From Amphiduros pacificus (Eukaryota > Annelida > Polychaeta > Phyllodocida > Hesionidae), in NCBI GenBank assembly GCA_949316495.1, contig OX439001.1:33378388-33442387 (forward strand): DNA of 64,000 nucleotides, in the 5' to 3' direction. Of this stretch, positions 53,471 through 64,000 are shown in pieces. The notes under the pieces are model-generated. The model saw only the letters and a program-made list of their open reading frames with translations. It searched no databases and was not told the origin of the DNA. The stretch's first letter is position 1, and each line of letters begins with the position of its first letter. Made by a program: the position numbers and the translations under genes.

Positions 53471-53889
53471 TACTATTATAATATTGATCATTACAGCTTT
53501 GAATATTCTCATGTAGAAAACTAATTTGATTGATTTTCCACTCAAAAAGTAGAAGAAGCTTGTAGTCAAATTGAAATTTAGTCAAATTGACTATTATTTT
53601 TATTTCTTGATGTGGATTTTAGCAGATATATCTACCATATAAAAAAATCTGGTCATTTCAATGAGTACAGTGCAAATGATCATAATTTTATGTTACCTGA
53701 GAATTTTATTTTAAAAAATCAATGCCTTATGAAATCAAATCTGCATGAAATGACTGGACTTTGGATTAACATTTTACATTGGTGTCATGAGGTGTCACAA
53801 TATACATTAACACCATTATTACCTATGACATATTAACTTTCATTGACAGAAATTTCATGATTGCATTATTTATGTGTTAAATTGTGAAT
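53471..53889. other. Non-coding stretch
   Basis: AT-rich sequence between the LINE 5' truncation and the dispersed repeat. No features seen. Confidence 0.35.
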
Positions 53890-54205
53890 TTAAAAAGGGC
53901 TTCTCGAGACAATTTGAAGATCTGTGGATATTTGAATTGTTATAAAAACACTTCTGTTTGGCGCATGGAAATGATTGAAGTACCAGAATGATCAGCTCAC
54001 AGTGCAATTCCTGATTAAGGTATAGCGCTTGATGTGAAATATGATCTTGAGGAATTATATGTTTAACTGCACCCCGAAATTTATCTAGGTCAAAAGTTTG
54101 GGAAGCAGGGATAATCTCAGGCGGCAACCAAGCTTGGGTTATCTCTAATCAGGTGTCATCCCTATGATGTGGTCAGCGGCTCTCTCTGTTCTCTGTGGGA
54201 TATGT
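53890..54205 (+). repeat. Unclassified dispersed repeat, copy 2
   Basis: Same family and orientation as 26895-27205. It is the left flank of the gypsy fossil, and similarity to copy 1 fades at about 54205-54230, just before the proposed LTR start. The retroelement may therefore have inserted into or beside this repeat. Confidence 0.72.
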
Positions 54206-54239
54206 TTCAACCTCCCCAACTTGTCATCTCTAGGTATAT

Positions 54240-54924
54240 TGTAGGATATAGATTACACACCCAGAGACTCTTGGAAACATATAGACATTCATAGACAATC
54301 ACGAACGATATTGATGGTTGATGAGTCGCCATAACCACCACTCTGAGAGATCACGTGCAGGCAGACGAGCCCATGTCGGATACGCAGGCAAGACGAGTCC
54401 ATCCAATGACGCGTGAGGAAGCCACGTAAGCAAGCCCCCACAGATGACGCGGAGTGACCCCTTAAAAGAGGCGTGCAACCCTTGGATCCGGGCAGATGAA
54501 CAGACAGAGATAGAGCGACCACTTGCCACAGAAGATCCACGACTCTCAGTATCGTGACTGCATAGACTTGGGTGTTTTGTGTATAGATAGGATCTCATAA
54601 GTATCATGCATTTGGATAGTTCACATGCCTCGCTCATTGCCATGCCGGCCTAGCCAGACAAGGAGGATTCACAGCACCGAATAAAGGTAACTATTGTGTC
54701 ATGTATATCCTGTGTCTGCAGTCCTTATTGCCTGCCACCTTCACAAGGGTATATAGGGTAGCTAGGATCCGTGCCCCAACTCACAGCCAGCGAGTTAGCG
54801 AGCTATGCTTATTGTACAGTACAGTACGGTAGAGTAGAGCAGATTAGAGTATCTATCTATTGGTAGAGTATTGATCCCCCGTCCACGTCCCCCAACGACG
54901 GATACTCTCCATTAGTGGGTAACA
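54240..54924 (+). repeat. Candidate 5' LTR of the gypsy fossil
   Basis: Tentative borders TGTAGG at 54240 and AACA at 54924 give about 685 bp in TG...CA form, with an AATAAA at 54681-54686. TGGTGGAGAATATCCG from 54928 is a plausible primer-binding site three bases after the end. Without the second LTR these borders cannot be confirmed. Confidence 0.5.
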
Positions 54925-55158
54925 ATATGGTGGAGAATATCCGAATCGATCCATGGCTTTGAGTGTTGCTGATACTGTATGGAGATCCTGACTGCCGCCC
55001 TGCTACTTGAATATAAGTCTATGTTGCTCAGATCTTCGAAAAAGCTTTCCACCAAGCTGCAAGTGGCGCGCCATCCTCCAATAGCAGAAGACGATTCTAC
55101 ATATCAAGGTGAGTTAGAATTACTTTTTCGAGATCCCCCCGAGAAATGAAATGACCAA

Positions 55159-56670
55159 GTGAGTGGTTCCGTGAGAGTGGAACCTCCCTCTAGTCCTCCC
55201 CTGTCAGACCTCACCACCTCCTCTGGTGTGCACACCTCCCCTTCTTCGAGTGGTGTTAAAGCCCCTCTGTCTCATACGTCTGCCAGTACAGGTAGCACTT
55301 CTCCGCCTGAAGCTCTCACACTTCGCCCACGGGCTTCTGTCTCGTCTGATTCCGACTCAGACGTCCAATTTGGTCCCTTCCTTGTTGCGGACAGCGACCA
55401 AGAGTCCTTCACCATCTCTGAGGTGCCTGCCAAAATTGCTGACTCTGATCAATCGGGCTCTGATCGTGCACGATCCCCATCAGAGGAGATGGCTGAGGAC
55501 GAGAATATACAGGAGATGTTCCATCAAATTATAGGCCACCTACGTAAAGTTAATATAGCTGGCGCTCAAACTGACATTGTAGATATGTTACAGGCACAAT
55601 CTAGAGATAACAAAATTCACCACCAGAGGCAAGGTTCCAAATCACTCCTCCCTCCCCCGTTCTATGGTAGATCCACAGATGATCCCCTCCGTTTTATGAA
55701 CAAATTTCTTACTTACACTCAACTCTCACATACTTCTGAAGACTTGAAGGTCCCCGCTTGTCGCATGTTGTTACATGGTGCGGCAGACGTTTGGTACACT
55801 TCTTTGCCTGCAGGTGTCACTGGCTCCTGGGATTCCTTCTATGCAGCTTTTTTTAAATTTTTTGGTAGCGAGACAAATGCTTGGTTACTTGAGCAATCGC
55901 TGGATACTAGAATTCAGAAAAAGAAAGAATCTGCTGAAACCTATATAAATGATGTTCTGAGCCAGTGCCAGAGGTTGCAAAAGGAGGACATGGAGACAAA
56001 GAAAATATTAGTTAGGGGACTTCTCCCTAGCCTTAAGGCTTTTGTAGTGGGAAAGTCGCCTAAAACACTTGATGACACTATCGAGCAGATTAAACTGGCT
56101 GAGACGGTTTGCACGATGACCAGTGATTCATCAGTCACTCTAAACGGCTTAGATTTGCCCTCCGATTCCACGTCTCAGTTTTTAGCACAACAGACCTCCA
56201 CTCTTGCTGCTATTCGCGAAGAGGTCGCGGATGTGAGTAAAGGGGTCCATAGGCTTGGTAACCGTCCCGAAGAAGGCGATTCCTTTTGCTTTTTCTGTAG
56301 GAATTCCGGCCACTGGATCAGAGACTGCAAAGCTCGCCATGACTGTGGCTTCTGCGGGCGGGATTCACACATGTCTATTTATTGCCCTGATAAATTTCGT
56401 GCCTCCCGTGACCAAGCCCCCCGTGCTCCACCACGGGCTGACAATCGGTCTAACCGGCCCAATGGTCGATTCGAGCCTGGAGATGGCCGTGGCCGCTATG
56501 ATCAAAATAGTGGTAGGAATAGCCAACGCTTTTTCCAGAATAGACCTTTTTCGGGTAACAGGCAAGGCAACGATGGCAGATACAATTCTGGCCGCCCTCC
56601 CTTCAATGACCAACGTCGTTCTGGGCCCCGACAGGACAGTAGGCCCCAGTACCGGCAGGAAAACTATTAA
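55159..56670 (+). CDS. Gypsy fossil: gag region
   Basis: An open frame of about 500 codons. A serine- and proline-rich N-terminal part is followed by a capsid-like middle (about residues 160-310) and two CCHC zinc knuckles (CFFCRNSGHWIRDC and CGFCGRDSHMSIYC), then an Arg/Gly/Asn-rich tail. These are the standard nucleic-acid-binding parts of a Ty3/gypsy Gag. It belongs to the fossil element and is not a host gene, unless domesticated, for which nothing here argues. Confidence 0.88.
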   Translation: MSGSVRVEPPSSPPLSDLTTSSGVHTSPSSSGVKAPLSHTSASTGSTSPPEALTLRPRASVSSDSDSDVQFGPFLVADSDQESFTISEVPAKIADSDQSGSDRARSPSEEMAEDENIQEMFHQIIGHLRKVNIAGAQTDIVDMLQAQSRDNKIHHQRQGSKSLLPPPFYGRSTDDPLRFMNKFLTYTQLSHTSEDLKVPACRMLLHGAADVWYTSLPAGVTGSWDSFYAAFFKFFGSETNAWLLEQSLDTRIQKKKESAETYINDVLSQCQRLQKEDMETKKILVRGLLPSLKAFVVGKSPKTLDDTIEQIKLAETVCTMTSDSSVTLNGLDLPSDSTSQFLAQQTSTLAAIREEVADVSKGVHRLGNRPEEGDSFCFFCRNSGHWIRDCKARHDCGFCGRDSHMSIYCPDKFRASRDQAPRAPPRADNRSNRPNGRFEPGDGRGRYDQNSGRNSQRFFQNRPFSGNRQGNDGRYNSGRPPFNDQRRSGPRQDSRPQYRQENY

Positions 56671-56750
56671 CTCCTGTCCCGACTCGTGAGCCACGTGATA
56701 GGAGTAGTGCTTCGTTTAATATTGCAATAAATCAAAGTAAACCAGACATA

Positions 56751-59700
56751 TTGAACGCAGTTCACTGTTATTTTGCAGAGATGTCCTCTAGCCATCTTAG
56801 TCCACAGGACGATTCTCTGATACCTGTTAGCCCCGCCTCTATACCAGAAGAATCCCCTACTGTTTTAGGCAATGATATTAAATTCTTCCCTCTTTCCCCT
56901 GATGGTCGCATCGCGACAAGGACAAATTTTAGCTCCATTGATGCATTATTAGATACAGGCGCTCAACGTAGTATTATCACTCTTGCCTCCTTACGTGAAT
57001 TCTGCCCTGACGACTCCTTCTCACGACAAGTCTCAGCCAGCAAAATAGTGGTTGTTGCGGAGGGTAGCTCCGTTCCTATCCACTTTCAGACTCATCTTGA
57101 TTTATTTGTGGGAGATCAATTGTGCCATGTTTGCTTTCAGGTGGTCCCTGATTTACAATACCCTGTTATATTGGGCCGTGACTTTTTCACAGCTTATGGT
57201 GTGGTCCTTGATTTTGCACAACGTGGGGTTGCTTTCAAATTAACACCTGAGCTACGTTTGTCAGAAACAATTAGGATCCCAGCCAGGTCTGAATACATAA
57301 CTCATGCCCACCTCAAACCTAGCAACATGTCTGGTATATTAGGGGTCTGCACTATGGACGGTGAATTACCCTCCTACCCTGAGATTGCTATGGCGAGAGT
57401 CTTTGCCACCGTTCACGACGACCAGAGGGTCCCTGTACGATTAATGAATATGGCTGATAATGCCGTCACATTACCCAAAGGTGTTTCGGTCGGATATTTT
57501 GATCCCATTCCTCTGGGTTCAGAGCCACAAGAACTTCCTACTTTAGATCTTACATGGGGAGCCACTCCTCCTGCTGATTCTAAGCCACTCCCTCCTGCTG
57601 ATTCTAATCCTCATCACAAAATAAACCTTACGAATTCAGACTTGTCTCCCAGTCAGAAGGACTCCCTCAAACGTCTCATTTCTTCGTTTAGTGATATTTT
57701 CACGACCCGCGATGGGGAGTTTGGCGATACAGATGTCGTCCAGCATACTATTTACCTCAAAGGATCTGTTAGTCCCATCAAACTACGGCCCTATCGTGCC
57801 GGGTACAAGCAACGGGGCATTATAGACAAGGAAGTGCAGCGTCTTTTAGACAAAGATATCATTAGGCCTTCCAATAGTCCGTGGGCTTTTCCCGCCGTTT
57901 TGGTAAAAAAGCCAGCTCAGGATGGCACTGTTTCATATCGCATGTGCATAGGCTTTCGAAAATTAAATGAGGTCACCGTGCCGGATTCCTTCCCGCTGCC
58001 ACATATTCAGGACACTTTAGACAGCTTAGGAGCTCGTAAATTAACACACATAAGCACACTTGACCTCATGGGCGGGTTTCACCAAGTGAGCGTTCACCCT
58101 GACTCTCGGCCGCTCACTGCCTTCATCACTCATCGTGGGCTTTACGAATACAAACGCCTCCCGTTTGGTGTCATTAATGGACCCCCAACATTTCAACGAC
58201 TCATGGAAACTGTGTTACAGGGCCTCTCTGACCTCTGTCTCATATATTTGGACGATGTCCTCGTTCACAGCCCTTCTTTCGAACGCCATTTGGCTGACCT
58301 TACTCAAGATTTTACGCGTTTTCGTAAGGCTAAGTTGAAGCTTCGTACCGATAAATGTTTCTTTGCCAGGAAACAAGTTAAATACCTCGGTCACATCATA
58401 TCTAAGAATGGCATAGAAGTTGACCCCTCTAAAACAAAGGCTGTTGACGAATATCCTGTCCCCACTTCTTGCAAGGACGTGAGGGCCTTTCTGGGTTTGT
58501 CAGGTTACTACCGTAGGTTTGTTGAAGGCTATGCGAAAATTGCGCAACCACTCAATATCCTTACTAGCAAAAAGAGTACTTTCGAATGGGATGACGCGAA
58601 GCAGGTCGCCTTCGATTCCCTCAAAGCGAAGTTAGTTTCGGCCCCGATTTTGGCTTTCCCTCGTATCGAGCCTGATAACCCATTTATCATCACGACAGAT
58701 GCCAGCTTTTTCGGGATTGGGAATGTTTTAAGTCAGATACAAGACGGCGCTGAACGGGTCATAGCATATGGCGGTCGTGCCCTAAATCCAGCAGAGCAAA
58801 ATTATACATGTACTGAACGGGAATGTCTCAGCATCATAGCTGCTTGTAAGTTACACGAACCCTATCTTAAATACGAGAAATTCACTATAGTAACCGACCA
58901 TTCTGCCCTACAATGGCTATTTCGTTCCGAACCAAAGGGAAGTTTGGGTAGATGGATGTTGACCCTGCAACAGTTTCGTTGCGAAATTGTCCACAAACCC
59001 AGGGAAGTCAATCCCGCATGCCGATAGCCTTAGCCGCCGCACGTATCCGTTGGAATCTGATCCCACACCTGAGTTAGAACTCAAATTAGCTGCTGTTTCT
59101 GATCCGCCTGGCGATCTTGAGCCACACCCTGTCTCACCCGCTGTAGTCGACCAGTGTTTGTCTGATCTCAATCAGTCATCTGGCACTATGTACACCTTTG
59201 ATGATATTAGTGTGAAACAGTCTGCCGATCCCTCCCTTCAATCCCTTATCAAGTATTTCAAATCAGCACACCTCCCTTCCACTCAACGAGAGGCCCGAAA
59301 ACTCCTTGCCCAAGTTGATGATTATTACTTGAGGGAAGATGTTTTATTTCATTTGTATGTTACCCCGGGTAGAGGTCCGGCGAAGGACCGCTGTAAAACT
59401 CAATTAGTTATTCCACCCACTCTTCGCCATGATTTGCTTGAGGCCTTCCATGATAGCTCGATGGGTGCTCATTTAGGGACTGACAAATTATATTTCACGA
59501 TACGACAGACATATTATTGGCCAGGGATGCATAGTGATATTATGAATTGGGTTCAGTCCTGTCATGTTTGTAGTAAGACCAGCAAACTCCCGAAAAATAG
59601 GCAGGGTTCCTTACATCCTATTCCTGTTTCACGCCCCTTTCAGAGGGTTCACACTGATCTTATCGGCCCACTCCCTAAAACGGATCGAGGCAACAAATAC

Positions 59701-60200
59701 ATTCTTGTTTTTCAGGACGCTCTCACACGTTTTCCTGAAGCCTTCCCTCTCCCTGATCAGTCAGCCGTCTCGGTGGCAGAACGTCTTTTTGAAGATATTT
59801 GGTGCCGCTGGGGAAATGTTGAATCTATTGTTAGCGACCGTGGAGGGTGTTACGCCAGTGTTATCGCTGAGGAATTGTGTAAATTGATGCAGGCTAGAAA
59901 TGTCATGACTACGCCTTACTGCCCCCGCAGCAATGGCATGGCCGAACGAAGTGTTCAGTTTATCTCTAAAAATTTGACACGTCTTTGCCATGACAAGCCG
60001 ACATCATTGGATCTATTCTTGCCTTCTGCTTTGTTTGCCATGAGAGCGTCAGTGCACCAAGCCACGATGTATAGCTCGTTATTTTTGATGACTGGCCGTG
60101 ACGCCAAACATCCGTTTGAGACGTCTTTGCCTGACCCTACTCACCCCAGTCCCTCTGTCCGCCATTATGTGAGAAACATGTTTGAGCGTGTCGAAACCCT
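56751..60200 (+). pseudogene. Gypsy fossil: pol region (protease, RT, RNase H, integrase)
   Basis: Domains in order with approximate positions: aspartic protease (LLDTGAQRS, about 56940), reverse transcriptase (about 57780-58400, with the YLDD signature), RNase H (about 58690-59000, TDASFFG and TDHSALQWL), and integrase (about 59420-60200, with an HHCC zinc region ending CHVCSK and a DDE-type core). Pol is interrupted about once or twice and stops before the integrase C-terminus, so it is treated as a fossil. Confidence 0.9.
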
Positions 60201-63200
60201 GGTAATTGAGAGAATAAAGGGGGTGGGGTAATTTAGAGGATAGTGTGAATGGGGTAATTGAGAGTTTAATGTAGATGCGGTAATTGAGAGGAAAATGGGG
60301 ATGGGGTCATTGAGAGGATAATGGGGATGGGGTAATTGAGAGGTTAATGGGGATGGGGTAATTGAGAGGATAATGGGGATTGGGTAATTGAGAGGATAAA
60401 GGGGATGGGGTAATTTAGAGGATTGTCTGAATGGGGTTATTGAGAGGATAATGTAGATGGGGTAATTGAGAGAATAATGGGGATGGGATAATTGAGAGGA
60501 TAACTAGGAAGGGATAATTTAGAGGATAGTGTGAATGGGGTAATTGAGAGGATAATGGGGATGGGGTAATTGAGAGGATAATGGAGATGGGGTAATTGAG
60601 AGGATAATGGGGATGGGGTAATTGAGAGGATAATGGGGATGGGGTGATTGAGAGGATAATGGGGATGGGGTAATTGAGAGGATAATGGGGATGGGGTAAT
60701 TTAAAGGATAAAGGGGATGGGGTAATTTAGAGGATTGTCTGAATGGGGTAATTGAGAGGATAATGTAGATGCGGTGATTGAGAGGATAATGGGGATGGGG
60801 TCATTGAGAGGATAATGTGGATGGGGTAATTGAGAGGATAATGGGGATGGGGTAATTGAGAGGATAAAGGGGATGGGGTAATTTAAAGGATTGTCTGAAT
60901 GGGGTAATTGAGAGGATAATGTAGATGGGGTAATTGAGAGAATAATGGGGATGGGATAATTGAGAGGATAACTAGGAAGGGATAATTTAGAGGATAGTGT
61001 GAATGGGGTAATTGAGAGGATAATGGGGATGGGGTAATTGAGAGGATAATGGAGATGGGGTAATTGAGAGGATAATGGGGATGGGGTAATTGAGAGGATA
61101 ATGGGGATGGGGTGATTGAGAGGATAATGGGGATGGGGTAATTGAGAGGATAAAGGGGGTGGGGTAATTGAGAGGATAGTGTGATTGGGGTAATTGAGAG
61201 GATAGTGTGAATGGGGTAATCGAGAGGATAATGGGGATGAGGTAATTCAGAGGATAATGTGGATGGGGTAATTAAGAGGATAATGGGGATGGGGTAATAG
61301 AGAGGATAAAGGGGATGGGGTAATTTAGAGGATTGTCTGAATGGGGGTAATTGAGAGGATAATGGGGATGGGATAATTGAGAGGATAATTGGGATGGGAT
61401 AATTGAGAGGATAATTAGGATGGGATGATTTAGAGGATAGTGTGAATGGGGTAATTGAGAGGATAATGGGGATGGGGTAATTGAGAGGATAAAGGGGATT
61501 GGGTAATTTAGAGGATAGTCTGAATGGGGTAATTGAGAGGATAATGTGGATGGGGTTATTGAGAGGATAATGGGGATGGGGTAATTGAGAAGATAAAGGG
61601 AATGGGGTAATTGAGAGCATAATGGGGATGGGATAATTTAGAGGATAGTGTGAATGGGGTAATAGAGAGGATAATGGGGATGGGGTTATTGAGAGGATAA
61701 TGGGGATGGGGTAATCGAGAGGATAATGGGGAGGGGGTAATTCAGAGGATAATGTGGATGGGGTAATTGAGAGGATAATGGGGATGGGGTAATCGAGAGG
61801 ATAATGGGGATGAGGTAATTCAGAGGATAATGTGGATGGGGTAATTGAGAGGATAATGTAGATGGGGTAATTGAGAGGGTAAAGGGGATGGGGTAATTTA
61901 GAGGATAGTCTGAATGGGGTAATTGAGAGGATAATGGGGATGGGATAATTGAGAGGATAATTGGCATGGGATAATTGAGAGGTTAATTAGGATGGGATGA
62001 TTTAGAGGATAGTCTGAATGGGGTAATTGAGAGGATAATGGGGATGAGGTAATTCAAAGGATAATGTGGATGGGGTAATTGAGAGGATAATGGGGATGGG
62101 GTAATAGAGAGGATAAAGGGGATGGGTAATTTAGAGGATTGTCTGAATGGGGTAATTGAGAGGATAATGTAGATGCGGTAATTGAGAAGATAATGGGGAT
62201 GGGGTCATTGAGAGGATAATGGGGATGGGGTAATTGAGAGGATAATGGGGATGGGGTAATTGAGAGGATAAAGGGGATGGGGTAATTTAGAGGATTGTCT
62301 GAATGGGGTAATTGAGAGGATAATGTAGATGCGGTAATTGAGAGAATAAAGGGGGTGGGGTAATTGAGAGGATAGTGTGAATGGGGTAATTGAGAGGATA
62401 GTGTGAATGTGGTAATCGAGAGGATAATGGGGATGAGGTAATTCAAAGGATAATGTGGATGGGGTAATTGAGAGGATAATGGGGATGGGGTAATAGAGAG
62501 GATAATTAGGATGGGATGATTTAGAGGAAAGTGTGAATGGGGTAATTGAGAGGATAATGGGGATGGGGTAATTGAGAGGATAAAGGGGATGGGGTAATTT
62601 AGAGGATTGTCTGAATGGGGTAATTGAGAGGATTATGTAGATGGGGTAATTGAGAGGATAGTGTAGATGGGGTAATTTAGAGGATAGTGTGAATGGGGTA
62701 ATTGAGAGGATAATGTAGATGCGGTGATTGAGAGGATAATGGGGATGGAGTCATTGAGAGGATAATGGGGATGGGGTAATTGAGAGGTTAATGGGGATGG
62801 GGTAATTGAGAGGATAATGGGGATGGGGTAATTGAGAGGATAAAGGGGATGGGGTAATTTAGAGGATTGTCTGAATGGGGTAATTGAGAGGATAATGTAG
62901 ATGCGGTAATTGAGAGGATAATGGGGATGGGGTCATTGAGAGGATAATGGGGATGGGGTAATTGAGAGGATAATGTAGATGCGGTAATTTAGAGGAAAAT
63001 GGGGATGGGGTCATTGAGAGGATAATGGGGATGGGGTAATTGAGAGGTTAATGGGGATGGGGTAATTGAGAGGATAATGGGGATGGGGTAATTGAGAGGA
63101 TAAAGGGGATGGGTAATTTAGAGGATTGTCTGAATGGGGTAATTGAGAGGATAATGTAGATGCGGTAATTGAGAAGATAATGGGGATGGGGTCATTGAGA

Positions 63201-64000
63201 GGATAATGGGGATGGGGTAATTGAGAGGATAATGGGGATGGGGTAATTGAGAGGATAAAGGGGATGGGGTAATTTAGAGGATTGTCTGAATGGGGTAATT
63301 GAGAGGATAATGTAGATGCGGTAATTGAGAGAATAAAGGGGGTGGGGTAATTGAGAGGATAGTGTGAATGGGGTAATTGAGAGGATAGTGTGAATGTGGT
63401 AATCGAGAGGATAATGGGGATGAGGTAATTCAAAGGATAATGTGGATGGGGTAATTGAGAGGATAATGGGGATGGGGTAATAGAGAGGATAATTAGGATG
63501 GGATGATTTAGAGGAAAGTGTGAATGGGGTAATTGAGAGGATAATGGGGATGGGGTAATTGAGAGGATAATGGGGATGGGGTAATTGAGAGGATAATGGG
63601 GATGGGGTAATTGAGAGGATAAAGGGGATGGGGTAATTTAGAGGATTGTCTGAATGGGGTAATTGAGAGGATTATGTAGATGGGGTAATTGAGAGGATAG
63701 TGTAGATGGGGTAATTTAGAGGATAGTGTGAATGGTGTAATTGAGAGGATAATGTAGATGCGGTGATTGAGAGGATAATGGGGATGGGGTCATTGAGAGG
63801 ATAATGGGGATGGGGTAATTGAGAGGTTAATGGGGATGGGGTAATTGAGAGGTTAATGGGGATGGGGTAATTGAGAGGATAAAGGGGATGGGTAATTTAG
63901 AGGATTGTCTGAATGGGGTAATTGAGAGGATAATGTAGATGCGGTAATTTAGAGAATAAAGGGGGTGGGGTAATTTAGAGGATAGTGTGAATGGGGTAAT
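60201..64000. repeat. 26-bp minisatellite, about 146 copies, running off the window
   Basis: The unit joins GGGGATGGGGTAATTGAGAG with GATAAT, with variants (TTTAGAG, GTGTGAATGGGG, GTCTGAATGGGG, TGTAGATGCGG, AAAGGGG). Higher-order structure is clear. A marker TAACTAGGAA recurs 468 bp apart (60501 and 60969, 18 units), and a block from about 62121 recurs 987 bp later at 63108, sharing the same one-base-short unit. The plus strand is almost free of C and rich in GGGG runs. Reading frames on the minus strand are artefacts of the repeat. Confidence 0.97.

Larger units (their letters stand above)
54240..60200 (+). mobile_element. Ty3/gypsy LTR retrotransposon fossil, lacking its 3' end
   Basis: Parts in order: candidate 5' LTR, candidate primer-binding site, gag, then pol with protease, reverse transcriptase, RNase H and integrase. 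This domain order (integrase last) and the RT type place it in Ty3/gypsy (Metaviridae). Long open stretches suggest a fairly young insertion, but age cannot be dated because no second LTR is in the window. It is broken: pol has about one or two breaks, and the end of integrase, any envelope or chromodomain region and the 3' LTR are missing where a minisatellite begins. Confidence 0.93.

Noticed and set aside
54289-54643. Two overlapping minus-strand frames of 83 and 114 codons
   Set aside because: They lie within the candidate LTR of the gypsy fossil, antisense to it, with no domain support.
60883-63433. Pro/Ile/Ser-rich reading frames on the minus strand
   Set aside because: By-products of the 26-bp minisatellite. 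The frames are broken and restarted by unit length changes and match no protein family.

Overview
The window is eukaryotic, AT-rich and repeat-dense. It carries spliced host genes, non-LTR retrotransposons, a tRNA-derived SINE, several short inverted-repeat DNA transposons, one Ty3/gypsy fossil and at least seven families of tandem repeat. The gene forms and the SINE tail point to a marine invertebrate, most likely a lophotrochozoan and plausibly a gastropod mollusc. That placement is inference only.

Two host genes can be supported, both on the minus strand. The first is a G protein alpha-o subunit (GNAO-type). Its first three coding exons lie at 20955-21072, 20555-20597 and 11243-11384, and their sizes (118, 43 and 142 bp) are those of the conserved G-alpha-i/o gene structure. 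Later exons were not found and presumably lie beyond base 1, so 1-11242 is probably intron 3. Intron 2 (9.2 kb) holds several unrelated minisatellites. The second is a FAM210/DUF1279 mitochondrial membrane protein of 513 residues in two exons (42416-43734 and 38832-39054). Its long N-terminal part holds two copies of an identically spaced four-cysteine module that I do not recognise from other members of the family.

The rest is mobile and tandem DNA. An L2/CR1-type LINE occurs twice (1417-3801 plus strand, about 50511-53470 minus strand), and each copy ends in an ATT microsatellite. A different LINE left a C-terminal fragment at 47490-49018. A composite repeat occurs twice in the same orientation about 15 kb apart (29798-32224 and 44826-47225). 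It consists of an array of 20-bp units joined to a conserved tail of about 0.4 kb. The second copy is interrupted by an inverted-repeat element with an 8-bp target duplication, and a relative of that element sits at 33425-33996. Other inverted-repeat elements lie at 23782-24545, 32949-33141, 36976-37934 (TA flanks) and 39931-40936 (TTAA at both ends, inside the FAM210 intron).

The right end is a Ty3/gypsy fossil (about 54240-60200) with a candidate 5' LTR, gag and pol. It stops abruptly inside the integrase region, where a 26-bp minisatellite with almost no C on the plus strand begins and runs to the end of the window. The best candidates for something undescribed are the cysteine-module FAM210 protein, the array-plus-tail composite element and the gypsy/minisatellite junction. 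A set of CTCF-core-like motifs, some of them carried by repeats, also deserves a look.
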